A stretch of 60,000 nucleotides of DNA from Symsagittifera roscoffensis. Its lineage: Eukaryota > Xenacoelomorpha > Acoela > Convolutidae. The translations under genes were made by a program, and so were the position numbers. Shown here piece by piece: positions 20,001-30,650 of the stretch. How positions within the stretch are numbered: the first letter of the stretch is position 1; every line of letters begins with the position of its first letter. The notes below the pieces were generated by a model. The model did no database searches, had not been told where the DNA came from, and saw only the letters and a program-made list of their open reading frames with translations. The stretch is from assembly GCF_963678635.1 (NCBI RefSeq), contig NC_087064.1, positions 72,665,465 through 72,725,464 of the forward strand, in the 5' to 3' direction.

Positions 20001-23000
20001 AGCTGTAAATCGTATAGTGATTCCAAACTTGCGACTTCTGATGTTCATGAGTAAAGACAATTGAATACAACTGTGAAAATATAACTTGCTGGAATACAAC
20101 TGTGAAAATGAATGCGCATCATCTAGTATAATTATACTCGTTTGTAAAAGAATCGTTTTGCAATGGAAAGTTTTAGGGAACAGCTTAATAGAAAAGTGTT
20201 TCAACCTAGATACCACTGCTCATACAACTGTGAAAACAGTTCACACGGAGAAATTGATTACGAGCAGTTGTTTGCTATCCGATGGAACTACTAGTGCAGT
20301 GGCGACGGAAGATGGACTGGTGTTGCTGTATGATTTGAGGAAGCTGGACACCCCCACATTCTTCTTCACTTCTCACTTCAAGTCGCCCATATCACATCTA
20401 TCCCAGGTTGTCCATTGCTTGAATCGAGTTTATAAAAAATCAGATATTTAGTTATAACCGATAGATGCTTTTGCGAAACAGTCTGTTATTCCTTATATAG
20501 ATTGGTGATATTCTCGTTTAAATTGGTTCAGAAACTTCTTAGTTGCCTTGTTTTAAGAGCTTTAGGCGAAGGGCTGACAAATATGTTCAACTATCAGAAA
20601 GATGCTCTCTAACTGCTAATGATGATTGTATGAATGCTTTCAGTGGATTCTTATTCGGTAAGTGTAAGAATACTTAGCTTCCTTCTCTTAGGTTTTGGGC
20701 TTTTTTGTGTTCCTCCAGACGAATGTCCGGGTTTTATTAGACATTTAGCTGTTTGTTCTTTTGGCTGAGGCAGGTCCTGATTTTCTGTCAATCATGTGTC
20801 TAACCTTTTGGAATCACTTTGATTGAATTTTGAAACGAAACGCAATGATTCATTTAACATACGAGAAATCCCTCAAGCGCAAAAAACCGAGTCAAAAATT
20901 ATGTTATCTATAGCTAATCAGAATTTAGTATTCAAATATTCGACAAAAACAAGCATGGAAATCAGGTAAGGAAAACGGAAATTTTGAAGGGTGTCCTTTG
21001 GTGGAGATTTTCTGGATTTCTGGCATGAGAATAGTCCTCACATAGTTTCGTAAAATATAATAGTTATTCTGATTCATGGAAGAGAGTAATGTTCAAGATT
21101 AACTTGAAAGTTTGATTGTTTCAGTTGACAGCTCCCCCTTCGTACTCTTCAAAGCGAAGTCTAACAGGCTCCGTCACTTCTCTCAACGAGGCCAACGGTG
21201 GGGGCAAAACCAGCAGTGGCTTCTCCTCTTCTGGCTTCACATCTACCAGCGAGAACGAATCAGATGCAGCCGCAAACACCACAGGTGTATTGTCACGTAT
21301 CGTTTAATGAAGTGACGAAACTTTTTCACGCTCAAATTCTTTTCATTCAAAATTTATTTCGAAATGGAAGAAAATTGCGCTCTATATTAATATGTTCGCA
21401 AATGGCGCCAAAAACGTGAATGACTTTTTGTTTCAAGTGCATTTAAATTTTAAGATTTCTCAGCTGAATAAATTACTTGCCTATTAATCCAGGTTTCTCA
21501 TAATGGGGTATTAAGAGTCGATTAACGTAGTTCAGACTCTTATGTAGGTCGCGATGATTTTTTTTCTTTCAGGAAAAGTCTTCAGGCTCAAGTTTTATTT
21601 TTTCGCGGTTTGACTTCTGATTTTTTTAAGCTCAATTCATTTATGTTAAAAGGAAGGCAAACTCCACTATCGATCACCAAAAGTGTAAAGATCGCAAAAA
21701 ACGTGATCGAATTTTGGTTTCGAAAGTAGATTTTAATTTTCAGGTTTCCCAGCGGAATAAAAAAAATTAACGATTGATCCAGTTTTCTCAAATTGGGTAA
21801 ATTTTATCCAAAAAAAGCCAGTCATAACTTGTTCTATAATTTCAAAGAGCTTCAAGGGCATCTGTTTTTTTTTGCTGTGAATTTCGAAAATTGAGATTGT
21901 TTTCTAAAAACGAGTCACTCTTTTTTTCTGTTCACTTGCGTTCGTTGACTCTTTTCCGATTGTCTGTTGGCTAATCTTTTGCTTAAAGCGTAAAAGTTCT
22001 TGGGGGTGATTCTTGGGGACTTAAATCTTCCTAAAATTTTTCTAAGCGCATACTTTTATAGCGATGTTTTTTGTCTCAATGTATCCAAGTGCTGTCGGCA
22101 TAAATTGTTTTGAAGCTGATTTAACGCTGGGTTTCTCAACATTTCCCCCGTAAACACGAACTTAATTTGAGACAAACGTGCATTTTGTTAGATTTAGAGG
22201 TTTTAATTGTAAAACTGTTTTTCCGACTCTTTTATTGTAAGATAACTCGAAATGTTCGGTTTGTAATGTATTGCTGGTGTTGCGAAGCTAGGCTTCGCTT
22301 CTGTGCTACAAATCATTAGAATTATTTGCGTTCTGTCGGCTATGTTACAGTATTTTTTCGGCATAAGTATGAAAATCTAGTTTTATTGAACCGTTTTTCC
22401 GTTGAAAGTAATTGAAATTTCGAACATTTTGAGTTAAAAATAATCGGTTAGATTTAAATTCAAGCTCAAATGTATCGCCATATGTCCTTTATGCTCATTC
22501 CACGAAAGTTTTTTTACTCATGTCCACATTTTCGAATCATTTATGCTCTCAATCTCAAACCCATGGTTTTTATAGCCGCAGAACAGCATTCACAATCTTC
22601 GAATCGCTCAACAGGCTCCGCCCCTCTAAGGGCATCACACGCATTACAACACAGTGGCTCTCCAACAGCCATGGCAGCTGCTGCTATTATGACATCAAAA
22701 ACTCCGCCTATCAAGAGACCTCTGAGTACGAGTAATGTGGGGCCGAATGTGGGACTGCCCTCGTATTACGCAGGAGGCAGTGTGTTCTCGCCACTTGAAA
22801 GTGGATATGCGAGCTCAATGAACGATTTGTATTCGTAAGTTGAAGACTCGTCGAATTAATTCGATTTTATGCTGATAGGACTTGAGCTATTTTTTGTACA
22901 AATAACCTGGTATATCTTGATTTTGAAATTAGTGATAACTCGAACAAGGACATTTGCCTTATTAATTAATGTGAAAAAGTCAGTTTTTCACGATAATATT

Positions 23001-23674
23001 TATTCCTATGCGCGAAAACAATTTTCATGTTTTTGTTTGTTTTCGAAGTTCCAGGAATCAGAAGGAATGCCTTGAATGAATCCAATAGGAGTAAAAAAAA
23101 AACTGTTTCTTTTTTCAGGAAATCCAAGCTAGCAAATGGATCATCACCTGTGCAGTCTCCCCTTGCCTCTGAGTTGCAGAATCGGATCCCGAGAACATCC
23201 TCGAACGACGACTCCCTTACATCAGTCAGTGAATGTAACTCAGTCCGAAAATCATCAGCGACACCTACAGCTAATGTCCTGAACAAAAAACCACCGCAGC
23301 ATAATCTAAACTTTCAGTCAAATTCGTCTATCGCCCAAACGCAAACAGAATCTGCACCTATGTCTAATGGATTTCATGCGTCTTCATCATCATCAGCAGC
23401 TTGTGTATGTGGCAGTAATCCAGCATCGTCGTCTTTAGGCGCACCTGATAACGTTGACCTTTTGAGGAAAACAATACTAGAATCAACAGAATCGGTCAAG
23501 GTAATTCTGCAGAAAGAGTTCAGTAACGCACAGATCAACAGTTACAATGATTTCTTCACGCTCAAGAAGATGATTGAAAAGTTGACGGAAGAAAACGAAT
23601 CGATGAAAGCGGAACTTGCAGGGCTCAAAGAGACTGTCAATAAGATGCAATACAGGGCTAATTTTTTTGGATAG
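14007..23674 (+). CDS. NEDD1: NEDD1, WD40 gamma-tubulin ring complex targeting factor, nine exons
   Basis: Coding exons: 14007-14014, 14065-14390, 14754-14892, 18047-18164, 19841-19985, 20210-20406, 21125-21284, 22582-22834, 23119-23674. All introns are GT...AG, phases agree at every join, and the total is 1,902 nt (633 residues plus stop), close to the usual length of about 660. Residues 1-311 are WD40 repeats (e.g. IVTFWDTS, SLSFSPVNEMLLLTSS, VLLYDLRKLDTP). About 312-560 is a Ser/Thr/Asn-rich linker, a likely phosphorylation region. The last 70 or so residues form a helical, coiled-coil tail (KKMIEKLTEENESMKAELAGL) that in NEDD1 binds the gamma-tubulin complex. It acts at centrosomes and spindles. 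Exon 1 supplies only MF and part of Arg and is the least certain; the alternative start is the ATG at 14075. Introns 3, 4 and 7 hold old repeats. The identification is by domain order and C-terminal resemblance. Confidence 0.9.
15520..17700 (+). repeat. Old dispersed repeat of about 2.1 kb in NEDD1 intron 3 (copy 1)
   Basis: Aligns by eye, in order, with the reverse complement of about 52,450-54,600. Shared landmarks include GGTACTGAGTTCGGCGGG against GGTAGTGAACTCAGCAGGG, TGTATTATGTTGATT against TGTATTATGTTAACT, CTCCTAATACTGCCAATT, GAAACGA...GGGGCATAACAC, GTTTCAAAAAGTTAGCTTCCTT and GAGATTGGTCATTTGT. It is moderately GC-rich with no coding capacity and is well diverged. It could be a long LTR or a non-autonomous element; I see no defined termini. 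Confidence 0.7.
18398..18417 (+). repeat. Poly(G) tract in NEDD1 intron 4
   Basis: Almost pure G for about 20 bases (GGGGGAGGGGGGGGGGGGAGG type), capable of forming a G-quadruplex on the coding strand. Two other long G/C homopolymers occur in the window at 39.3 and 56.8 kb. Confidence 0.7.
18750..19450 (+). repeat. Dispersed repeat family B in NEDD1 intron 4
   Basis: AT-rich, T-run-rich sequence with family landmarks TTTTCTCAAATTGGGTTAA, GTGCCAATCATA, AATTCAAAGAGCTT, TTTCCAATTGTCAGTTGGCT and GGCAAACTCC...AGTGTAAAG. The same phrases recur at 21.6-22.3 kb, 45.0-45.6 kb and partly at 55.6-56.2 kb. No coding capacity. Confidence 0.6.
21590..22340 (+). repeat. Dispersed repeat family B in NEDD1 intron 7
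   Basis: Same landmarks as the intron 4 copy: GGCAAACTCCACTATCGATC, AAAAGTGTAAAG, TTTCTCAAATTGGGTAAA, AGCCAGTCATAAC, TTTCAAAGAGCTTCAAGGG and CTTTTCCGATTGTCTGTTGGCT. It ends with the perfect hairpin GCGAAGC-TAG-GCTTCGC at 22282-22298. A T-rich old repeat. Confidence 0.65.
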
Positions 23675-25080
23675 CCTTAACGCAGGGTAGATTTCTACCC
23701 CGGGCTGTCCTCTTGGAAATCGAGGCAGATTTTTTCTTTTGATTTTTGGGACCGAGTTGACCATCTCGGATTGTAAATAGACTGACCTACTCTGACTAGA
23801 AGCTTGTTTAGGCGCTTACAATAGAATTCAGGATTAATTTTTGTACTGAACAGTCTTTCAAATTATGGATTATCATTACTTTATGGGTAAAATTACATCA
23901 TGTTATAGATCAAATAGATTGAAATATTCGCGGAATCTTAATTAGAAAATGTCATTGCTTGCCAGTTTCTGCTGTTGCAGTTATAAAATGGTGTTATTTC
24001 TTCGAGTTGGCGTGCTGATTTTAACGACAGCAGGATACAAATTGAAGATAGCCATTAGCTTAAACTACTTAACTCCACAGATTAGATCTTCCAGGGGCTT
24101 GTTCATTGATTGATTAAGCAACAGAATTTAGTTTTACTTGAATTGTTTGAGGAATATTTTTGTATAGCAGTTAATACGTCCATTAATAAAATATTAGTGT
24201 CTCACAACTTCCTGAAGCCTTAACAATCAATTTGAGTCATTTTTGAAGAAAGTGGTTGGTGCTTTTTAGAGTATTGAAATTAAAAAATGCCAAAAAGGAA
24301 TGAGCTATTCAGTTTTTTTCTACAATTTCTCATGATTAGCAAAGACATTAACCAAGTACAAGACAGCTTTTTTGCGTTAAAAATTTGTGAACAGGAAATT
24401 TTCTGTGGTAACATTTGATTTTAAATAAGTCTTGGGTCTGCTTTTTTTGAAGTTACCGTATTTTTTGGTAAAATATTTTCGAGCCGTTCTTACTGTTGCT
24501 AACGCTTTTGTTATGAGGCAAAAACAGTATTGTTCAACTTAACTCGCAATATTTTAGCTGCTTTTTTGAGAACAGCTGTAGTTTACCAGATGTGTATCAG
24601 ACAGCTTGGACGGTTGGCATTGGTAAGAAAAAACAGCTAGGGTAGTTGGCCTTGGCTAGTTGGCATTTTTTTTTTTGGTTTTCTTAGGATCACTGACAGT
24701 TTTCCAACTGTCCGTTGATTGTTTATCTCCGTTGAAAGTTGAAAACATTTCAAAAAACATTTATTAAATGGACATTTCAGTGACACTTTTCCAACTCTGT
24801 CGGTTATGCTCAGGTCTTTTTATAGGTCTTTTTTTTTAGTTTTCAGGAAGATTTTTGAAATGCAAAAAAATTATCGTAATATACTTTGTAATATACAAAC
24901 ATGCATCTGACGTGTTTTGCCTAATAAGGCTCCAGCTTCCTTTGTAGATGGTAGATGCTGGATTTTATTGAATGACTTTTTTGATGTATTAATTTTTTAG
25001 TTTTTTGGCTGATTAAGTGCCGGCTTAAATTATGTCGGCTTATTTACCTTAAGTTTTTTCCAGTAGTTTTTTGATATTAA
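23675..25080. other. NEDD1 3' flank, intergenic
   Basis: AT-rich with no gene seen. AATAAA at 24185-24190 is the best candidate poly(A) signal for NEDD1, which would give a 3' untranslated region of about 530 nt. From 24.5 kb on there are scraps resembling family B (TTTTCCAACTGTCCGTTGATTG, TTTTCCAACTCTGTCGGTTA). Confidence 0.45.
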
Positions 25081-25600
25081 TTCATTTTTGACATGGTGTG
25101 TTTGAATTTTTAAAATCACTTCTTCGGCCTTCTTTGGAAAACCTTATTTTTATGATTATTATGATGACTATGATTATTATTATTAATATAGATTTAGTCA
25201 TTAATGGCAAGGGTTGGTGACCTTGAGTTTCATGTTTCTTTTCTATTTCAGTTTCCAGGTGTCGGTGTCCATGTACTGATAGTTTACTCTGCAGTGTTGC
25301 CATAGATATTTCAGCAGGCGGGATTTGAGAGCGTTTGTGTTGTAGAAATCAACATTAGTCGGAAGGTTGTTGACAACTTAGGAGGTTCGATGCCAGAAAT
25401 ATTGTTCTGCAATTGATTTCTTTGTTTTGAGCGTGACAATGATAGGCCTTTGACAGTATCTACTTTGTTTTAATTACATAGACATTTGGACTGAAAAGAA
25501 GGTCTAATAGTTGAGTGTATAGAGATAAAAGGAGAACATTTAGTTGTTAGCAATTCGTTATATAGTCTGATTTATTTGTAATCCATTTAAAAACTCGTTC

Positions 25601-26566
25601 TTATACTTTTTCTAGTTCTCGTGTTGATTCATTGTTCGCAAACCAACAATTAAAGCCGTAGAGTAAAACGAGTATAATCATGGATTTACATAAATTTGTT
25701 TTCGTCTTTATTTTCAAGTTTAGTGAATTTCTTCTCCACATAAAAAACACTATCAAAGCTTTCGAGCAGTTCGAGTTGGTATGGAAAGACCATTTAGATC
25801 TGTTGACGAGTAGATGCTTAAATCTTTCTGTTTGTTTTTTTTTTAGTTTTTCTTCAGTGTTAAGAAGAGAATATTTGTTTGCGATGTAAAGCTCATATGT
25901 GGACATTTGCTGACATATAAAGTTAGGTTGTGTGCCGTACTCCGTAAAAATTCTATTCAAATATGATTGAAAAAAATTGGTGTTAATATCTGTTAATACA
26001 TTTGGCATCATCTGCTCAAAGGAGTGGAGCCGTGATCCTACATTGCGTTGTTAAATCGTTTATAGGAAAAGTAAACTATAGGAAAAAATTGAGCCTTGTG
26101 TGACTCCACTGGCGATGTTTCGCTCGGTGGATAGTTTATTCCCAATTCGGAATCGGTATTTTCGATTTGATAAAAAAATCTAAGTAATTTCAAGAGTTTT
26201 CCACGAACTCCACAATCCGACAATTTGCGTAGGAGTATCTAAATATCGACCGTTTTTTCGTAATCCGTCAAACAGTTACTAGATGTTTTCCATTGTTGAT
26301 TGCGTCATAAACTTTTTAAAGATAGTTAACCGTTTGAAGTATGCATGATTTTCTTTTTACAAATCCATATTGATTTTCCGTGGTTTTAGGTTCAAAAAAA
26401 GAATAAAGGTTTTGACTGATACATTGCTCAAAGTTTTGGAAATTATCGGAAGTAATGATACTGGTCTATAATTCTCAGCCACCGGTTTGTCACCCTTTTT
26501 GTAGCTAGGACTGATTGGTGCTTTTTTCCCATAATTCTGGATAAGAGCTTGTTTGCTTAACGTCAT
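25601..26566 (-). pseudogene. LINE reverse transcriptase fragments
   Basis: Frames 26357-26566, 26038-26223 and 25601-26011 cover the RT from the fingers to the thumb. The FADD box could not be read in a continuous frame. Strongly degraded. Confidence 0.7.
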
Positions 26567-27058
26567 AGAAAAGTTGACGGAGATATTTTTTGATAGACTT
26601 TGAACAGTTTTTAAAAATTGAAATTGGGATTTTGCCCGGTCCCATAGCTGTTTTGGATCGTAACTTTAATATATAGTGTTTATTGTCTTTTCTGAATTGT
26701 CGAAGTCATCGAGCGATCGTGTTGTCCATAGTACAGGTTGAATGATAATTGGCTCTGATGAAATTTTTGTGAAATTAATTTTCAGGAAGTTCGCAAATAA
26801 ATTGGCTTGGTCCTTGGAATTCTGAGCTTGAGCGGTTTTACATGGGGCACAAATAGAAATTTTACTAGATTTAAACGACCGATAAAACTTGAATAAATCG
26901 TCTCTTGATCTAGTTGGTGCAAGTTTTGCTTAGAAATCACTTCTATTGTTCTCGGGTGTGTCGTCAAATCCTTTTTGCAGGGTTATTACTTTTGTGTGAA
27001 ATGAGGGGTATTTTCGTTTGAGGGTTGTTAAGTTTTTTTTAGGTGAGATGTGGATATA

Positions 27059-27868
27059 CTAACCTAGGGTGCTTAATTTGCCGTGTTGCGTTCTCATTGG
27101 AATTGCAATGTTTTTACGCCAAACCCAATCATACTTTTCGTTTATTAGTTTTTTATCATACCAGCAAAAGTTTTTCTTCGATAAATGAGTTGAGCTTCTG
27201 AATGTCAGCCTTACAGTTTTCTTGTAATCTAGCTTGATAATTAGAGGTAAATGATTCGACTTAATGTTGATTCGGGTAGATTTAGTTTTTATGGCGGTAA
27301 CATTTACTTCTCCTTTTGATAAAAATAGGTCAAGGATTCCTGTAGCCGTTAGAAAGTTTATATTTTGTTCCAATCCCATTGAGTAGCTAAGGTCAACAAA
27401 GGTAGTTTCTAAATCATTTTTCGAGCTTAAAGTCTTCCAGTTAATTGACAGAAAATTGATATTTCCATAGATGATTAGTGCGTCAACTTTACGCGCGTGT
27501 ATTTCAATTTTGTTAAATATTTCACATAAAACTGACTTTCCAGATAATTCTACTAAGCAACCGATAACTGTTCGTCCGTTATTTTGGGAAACATAACTTC
27601 TTGAGCGTTGAGCAGGTGTACTACAACGATCAATACCCCGCCCAACTTTGTTTTTCCGGGTGCGCTAGCACGATCCGATCTGAACAATTAGTAGTTTGGA
27701 AGAAATATTCTTAGTTTTTTGGTCTGTTAAACATGTTTCACAGATCAAAATAATTTCAAAATTATTACATGTTATAAAGTGCGAAAAGTTGATTCTACGG
27801 TTTATTTTGTATAAGCTGCAGGCGTTGAAACAATACGTTGTAAAGCGTCGGTTTTTTCGTGTCATCAT
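27059..27868 (-). pseudogene. LINE APE endonuclease fragments
   Basis: Two frames, 27665-27868 (CFNACSLYKINR, IILICETCLTD: Asn and Glu of the APE active site) and 27059-27379 (TGILDLFLSK, then SNHLPLIIKLD corresponding to the SDH end motif, with Asp changed to Asn). The change in the last motif would disable nicking even if the frame were whole. Confidence 0.65.
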
Positions 27869-27992
27869 TTAGTCATTCACAATTACATTCTTGATTGTTC
27901 ACGAAAAGTTTCAAACCCTTCAAGCCGATATGTCTTGGGTCAGTTCCCGAATGGATTAATTCTTTGCGTTTAAGAAGTATTTTTCTTTCGCT

Positions 27993-28217
27993 TTATTGCT
28001 CCGCTTTCGAAAGGCTTTTCGAAATGAAAATGGTTGTACCACTTCTGTATCTTTTAAGCTGGGGTGGTTTCGCTAAAATTTTACGAGATTTCCATGCATT
28101 GTTCATTGTTACCATTATAATTCTGGGGCGGAGGTTTTCGCTATCAAACTTGCCAAGTCGACAAATTTTTAAAATTGGTGAGGGATCTTCACCCAAATTG
28201 TTAATAACTTCTTCCAC
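27993..28217 (-). pseudogene. LINE ORF1 RNA-binding (RRM-like) fragment
   Basis: 74 codons including ICRLGKFDSENLRPRIIMVTM, the RNP-like strand pattern common in the second part of LINE ORF1. It continues the PHD fragment in another frame. Confidence 0.6.
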
Positions 28218-28388
28218 TTGTTGGGATTCAAAGTTTTTATCTTCTTGCGTTACTGGGTTATTACTTCCTTCTTCTTTTTAAAATTCAGTCTTTCCACTAA
28301 TGAGGAATTCATATTGCAGGTTAAAGTTTTGATTAAGTTCATTTTTATTCAGTTCATTTTTATTCTGATTTTTATTACACACATCGGA

Positions 28389-28709
28389 TTAGAAAGCAGT
28401 ATTTTCAGCTTTCATATCTTGAATTTTCTTTTGCATTTCCTTAATTGATCCCATGACGCTGTCGATCTGATCTGTTATTTTGTTTTGCTCTGACAAGATA
28501 GACTTCACAGGGTTCACACAACTGTCACAAAACCAGCGGATCCCCTTCACTGTTCCAAGATATTTCATGAGTTCTGCAGAAATATCAGTGCGTTTCTGGA
28601 GAATCCAGTGCCCACATTTGTCACATTGAATAGACTCATCTTTCTCTTTTATGTTGTTGTGGGCAGCTTCCACAAGGAGTTTGAGTGGTACTAGCAAGAC
28701 GAGTACCAC
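28389..28709 (-). pseudogene. LINE ORF1 PHD-type zinc finger
   Basis: 106 codons with CDKCGHWI ... GIRWFCDSC, the Cys pairs of the PHD-like finger that opens ORF1 in many jockey/CR1-type LINEs, followed by a helical region (IKEMQKKIQDMKAEN) suited to coiled-coil trimerisation. The frame does not start at a clear ATG and is cut from the downstream RRM-like part by frameshifts. Confidence 0.7.
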
Positions 28710-28735
28710 GATGAGCCATGCGTCATTCAGTTATA

Positions 28736-30584
28736 TAAAGCAAGTCTATTTAATATGTTAGAAAACATCATGAAAACTTTTCATTAAAACTTTGTCTGGA
28801 TATTTTTCTCGATATTTCTTGATCAGCCTGCTGTCCTTATCTTGTTTTATTCGGCGAAGGTATATTTTATTCGGCGAAGGTAATTAAGTCATGAGAACAA
28901 TCGCATTTTTTGTGGTGTACTTTCAATCAATTTTTTCGTCTATTGATTTTGTTGTAGTTGAATTGTTTTCTAGCCTCTACATTTTGTGGAATGATAAATT
29001 CTCTAAGTGGTATCAGATCACAAAATACCTTTAAATTGTGCTAATTTGTTTTTTTTTTGCTCGCAATTTTCAGACTTTTTCAATTTCAAAATATCAAATT
29101 TGGTGTGTTTGCGCCATTTGTTTCTAGTACACTAAGTTTTGAATTGAGATTTTGAATTGAGATTTTAAATGAAAATTTCAACTATAGTGACGAATGGTTG
29201 TCATTGCTCTTGAAAAATTTTAGTTTTGTAAAATGTGGCAATTTTACACATTATTTTATTAACTATATTTTATTTTTGTTTGATGTCTTGAAAGATGCGT
29301 GCGTTGTATCATTTAAAGTCAAACCCAAATGCTTTTTTGATGCATGATTGTAGCTTTTGGCATACCTGAAGTTTTTTGAGCGTTAGTACAAACGGCGCGT
29401 GGGTTACAGCACGAGTCAAATTGGAGCTGACTTCGCTGATTTTAGATACATATCTAAAATCACCAAGCAAAAGCAGCACACGGAAATTCTCCATTTAAAA
29501 TGAAACAAAATTTAGCTAATGATATCTAAAATCGCCTAACATTACTTGGGGTTTAGAAAATGGAACCCTAAAAGTAAGTCAAAAGAACGAAGTCAAAAGA
29601 AAATCTAATATGGTATCAATCTGCAAGAAAACCTTAAATTGCAAAAAATATATATTTCATTATAAATGAAACTTTTGGTTCACTTTCACTATAAATTTTC
29701 ATTTACTAATTTTTTAGAAGAAAAATGGGAAAATACAAAATAGCATTGAAAAAAATTGTCGACTAAATGCTAAAAGATGTAAGCGGGCTATCATAAAGCT
29801 CCACTAATCGGTTTCTCATAACCTGAAAACAGGAAATCACAGGAAAAAAATAAAAAGAAAGTGTTGTCTCGTTCAAAAAATTGTGGTATGAAATTTGCAA
29901 AAATATGTTCTTTGCAAATTCTCTTCGAAACTAACTTAAAATTTCGCCTCTATGAAATTTCCATTCATATTTTCATTGTAACTAAGAGGCAATTGACCGA
30001 AAAATGAAGCGAATAAGTTTTGATCTGTACAATCAGAACAGTTGTCTAAAAGTGCAGAAAGAGGAGAATAACAAAACAGAAAAAATATCAAATATGTTTC
30101 TCAAAAAATTAAAGTAAAAAAATTTGATTAGTTTGTAATATGAAACTAGTAACCATTAACTCCAGAAAATGCCCAGTTACAGAATTGTTGCAGCAGATTT
30201 CGTTCTTTTCATTTTACGCGAGAGCGACTTTTTCTTCATTAACTGGTTCTGAACTGAATCGTGGAAATGAATTTTATGTAATTTTTGCGTTTTGATCAAT
30301 CCGAACAACAACCGCTAGAGGTCTGTAGGAAGATAATTGTAATGATTGTGTGTGAAATATTAATAACTCTTCACCAGAGTGAAAACTGGTCTGAGACCTC
30401 AACTTCGCAGATTAAGTTGCAGTAGAAGTGTGTGAGTTGAATATATGCTCACAATCTAATTTTATCTTAGTTTTTGTTTTTAGATGATTTAAATTGAGTG
30501 TCATTCTGTAAACAACTTAAAATCGCGTGCAGGCTGACATGCTCAATTTCTTTAAAAATCAAATTAAGCTCCCGAGGTTCATTA
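28736..30584. other. Intergenic, AT-rich, no gene seen
   Basis: No convincing ORF. Small features: a 21-bp tandem pair (TATATTTTATTCGGCGAAGG) at about 28,840-28,880 and a near-palindrome GATTTTAGATACATATCTAAAATC at about 29,438-29,461. Confidence 0.45.
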
Positions 30585-30650
30585 CGCTTGCGATAAGCAC
30601 GCGACTACGCTTGCGGTTACGAGGCTTGCGATATTAAGCTTGCGACTTTT
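30585..30650 (+). repeat. Short array of CTTGCGA motifs
   Basis: CTTGCGA/CTTGCGG occurs four times in 65 bp (ACGCTTGCGATAAG, ACGCTTGCGGTTAC, AGGCTTGCGATATT, AAGCTTGCGACTT). It directly precedes the start of the family C array. Confidence 0.6.

Larger units (their letters stand above)
25080..28735 (-). mobile_element. Decayed APE-type LINE (jockey/CR1-like), nearly full length
   Basis: Read from right to left, minus-strand fragments give an ordered LINE: a PHD-type zinc finger (28389-28709), an RRM-like ORF1 piece (27993-28217), the start of an APE endonuclease (27665-27868), the endonuclease end (27059-27379), RT fingers with SPSYKKGDKPVAENYRPVSLLP (26357-26566), later RT (26038-26223) and the tail LVLLYGFNCWFANNESTRELEKV (25601-26011). 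Stops and frameshifts lie between almost all pieces. A TAA/ATA-type microsatellite at about 25,140-25,195 may be its 3' tail. Inactive; inserted between NEDD1 and the family C array. Confidence 0.85.

Noticed and set aside
23483-23764. Minus-strand ORF over NEDD1 exon 9
   Set aside because: Shadow of the coiled-coil coding sequence on the other strand.
28389-28709. PHD finger at 28.4 kb as a host chromatin protein
   Set aside because: Its position ahead of RRM-like, endonuclease and RT fragments in order shows it to be LINE ORF1.
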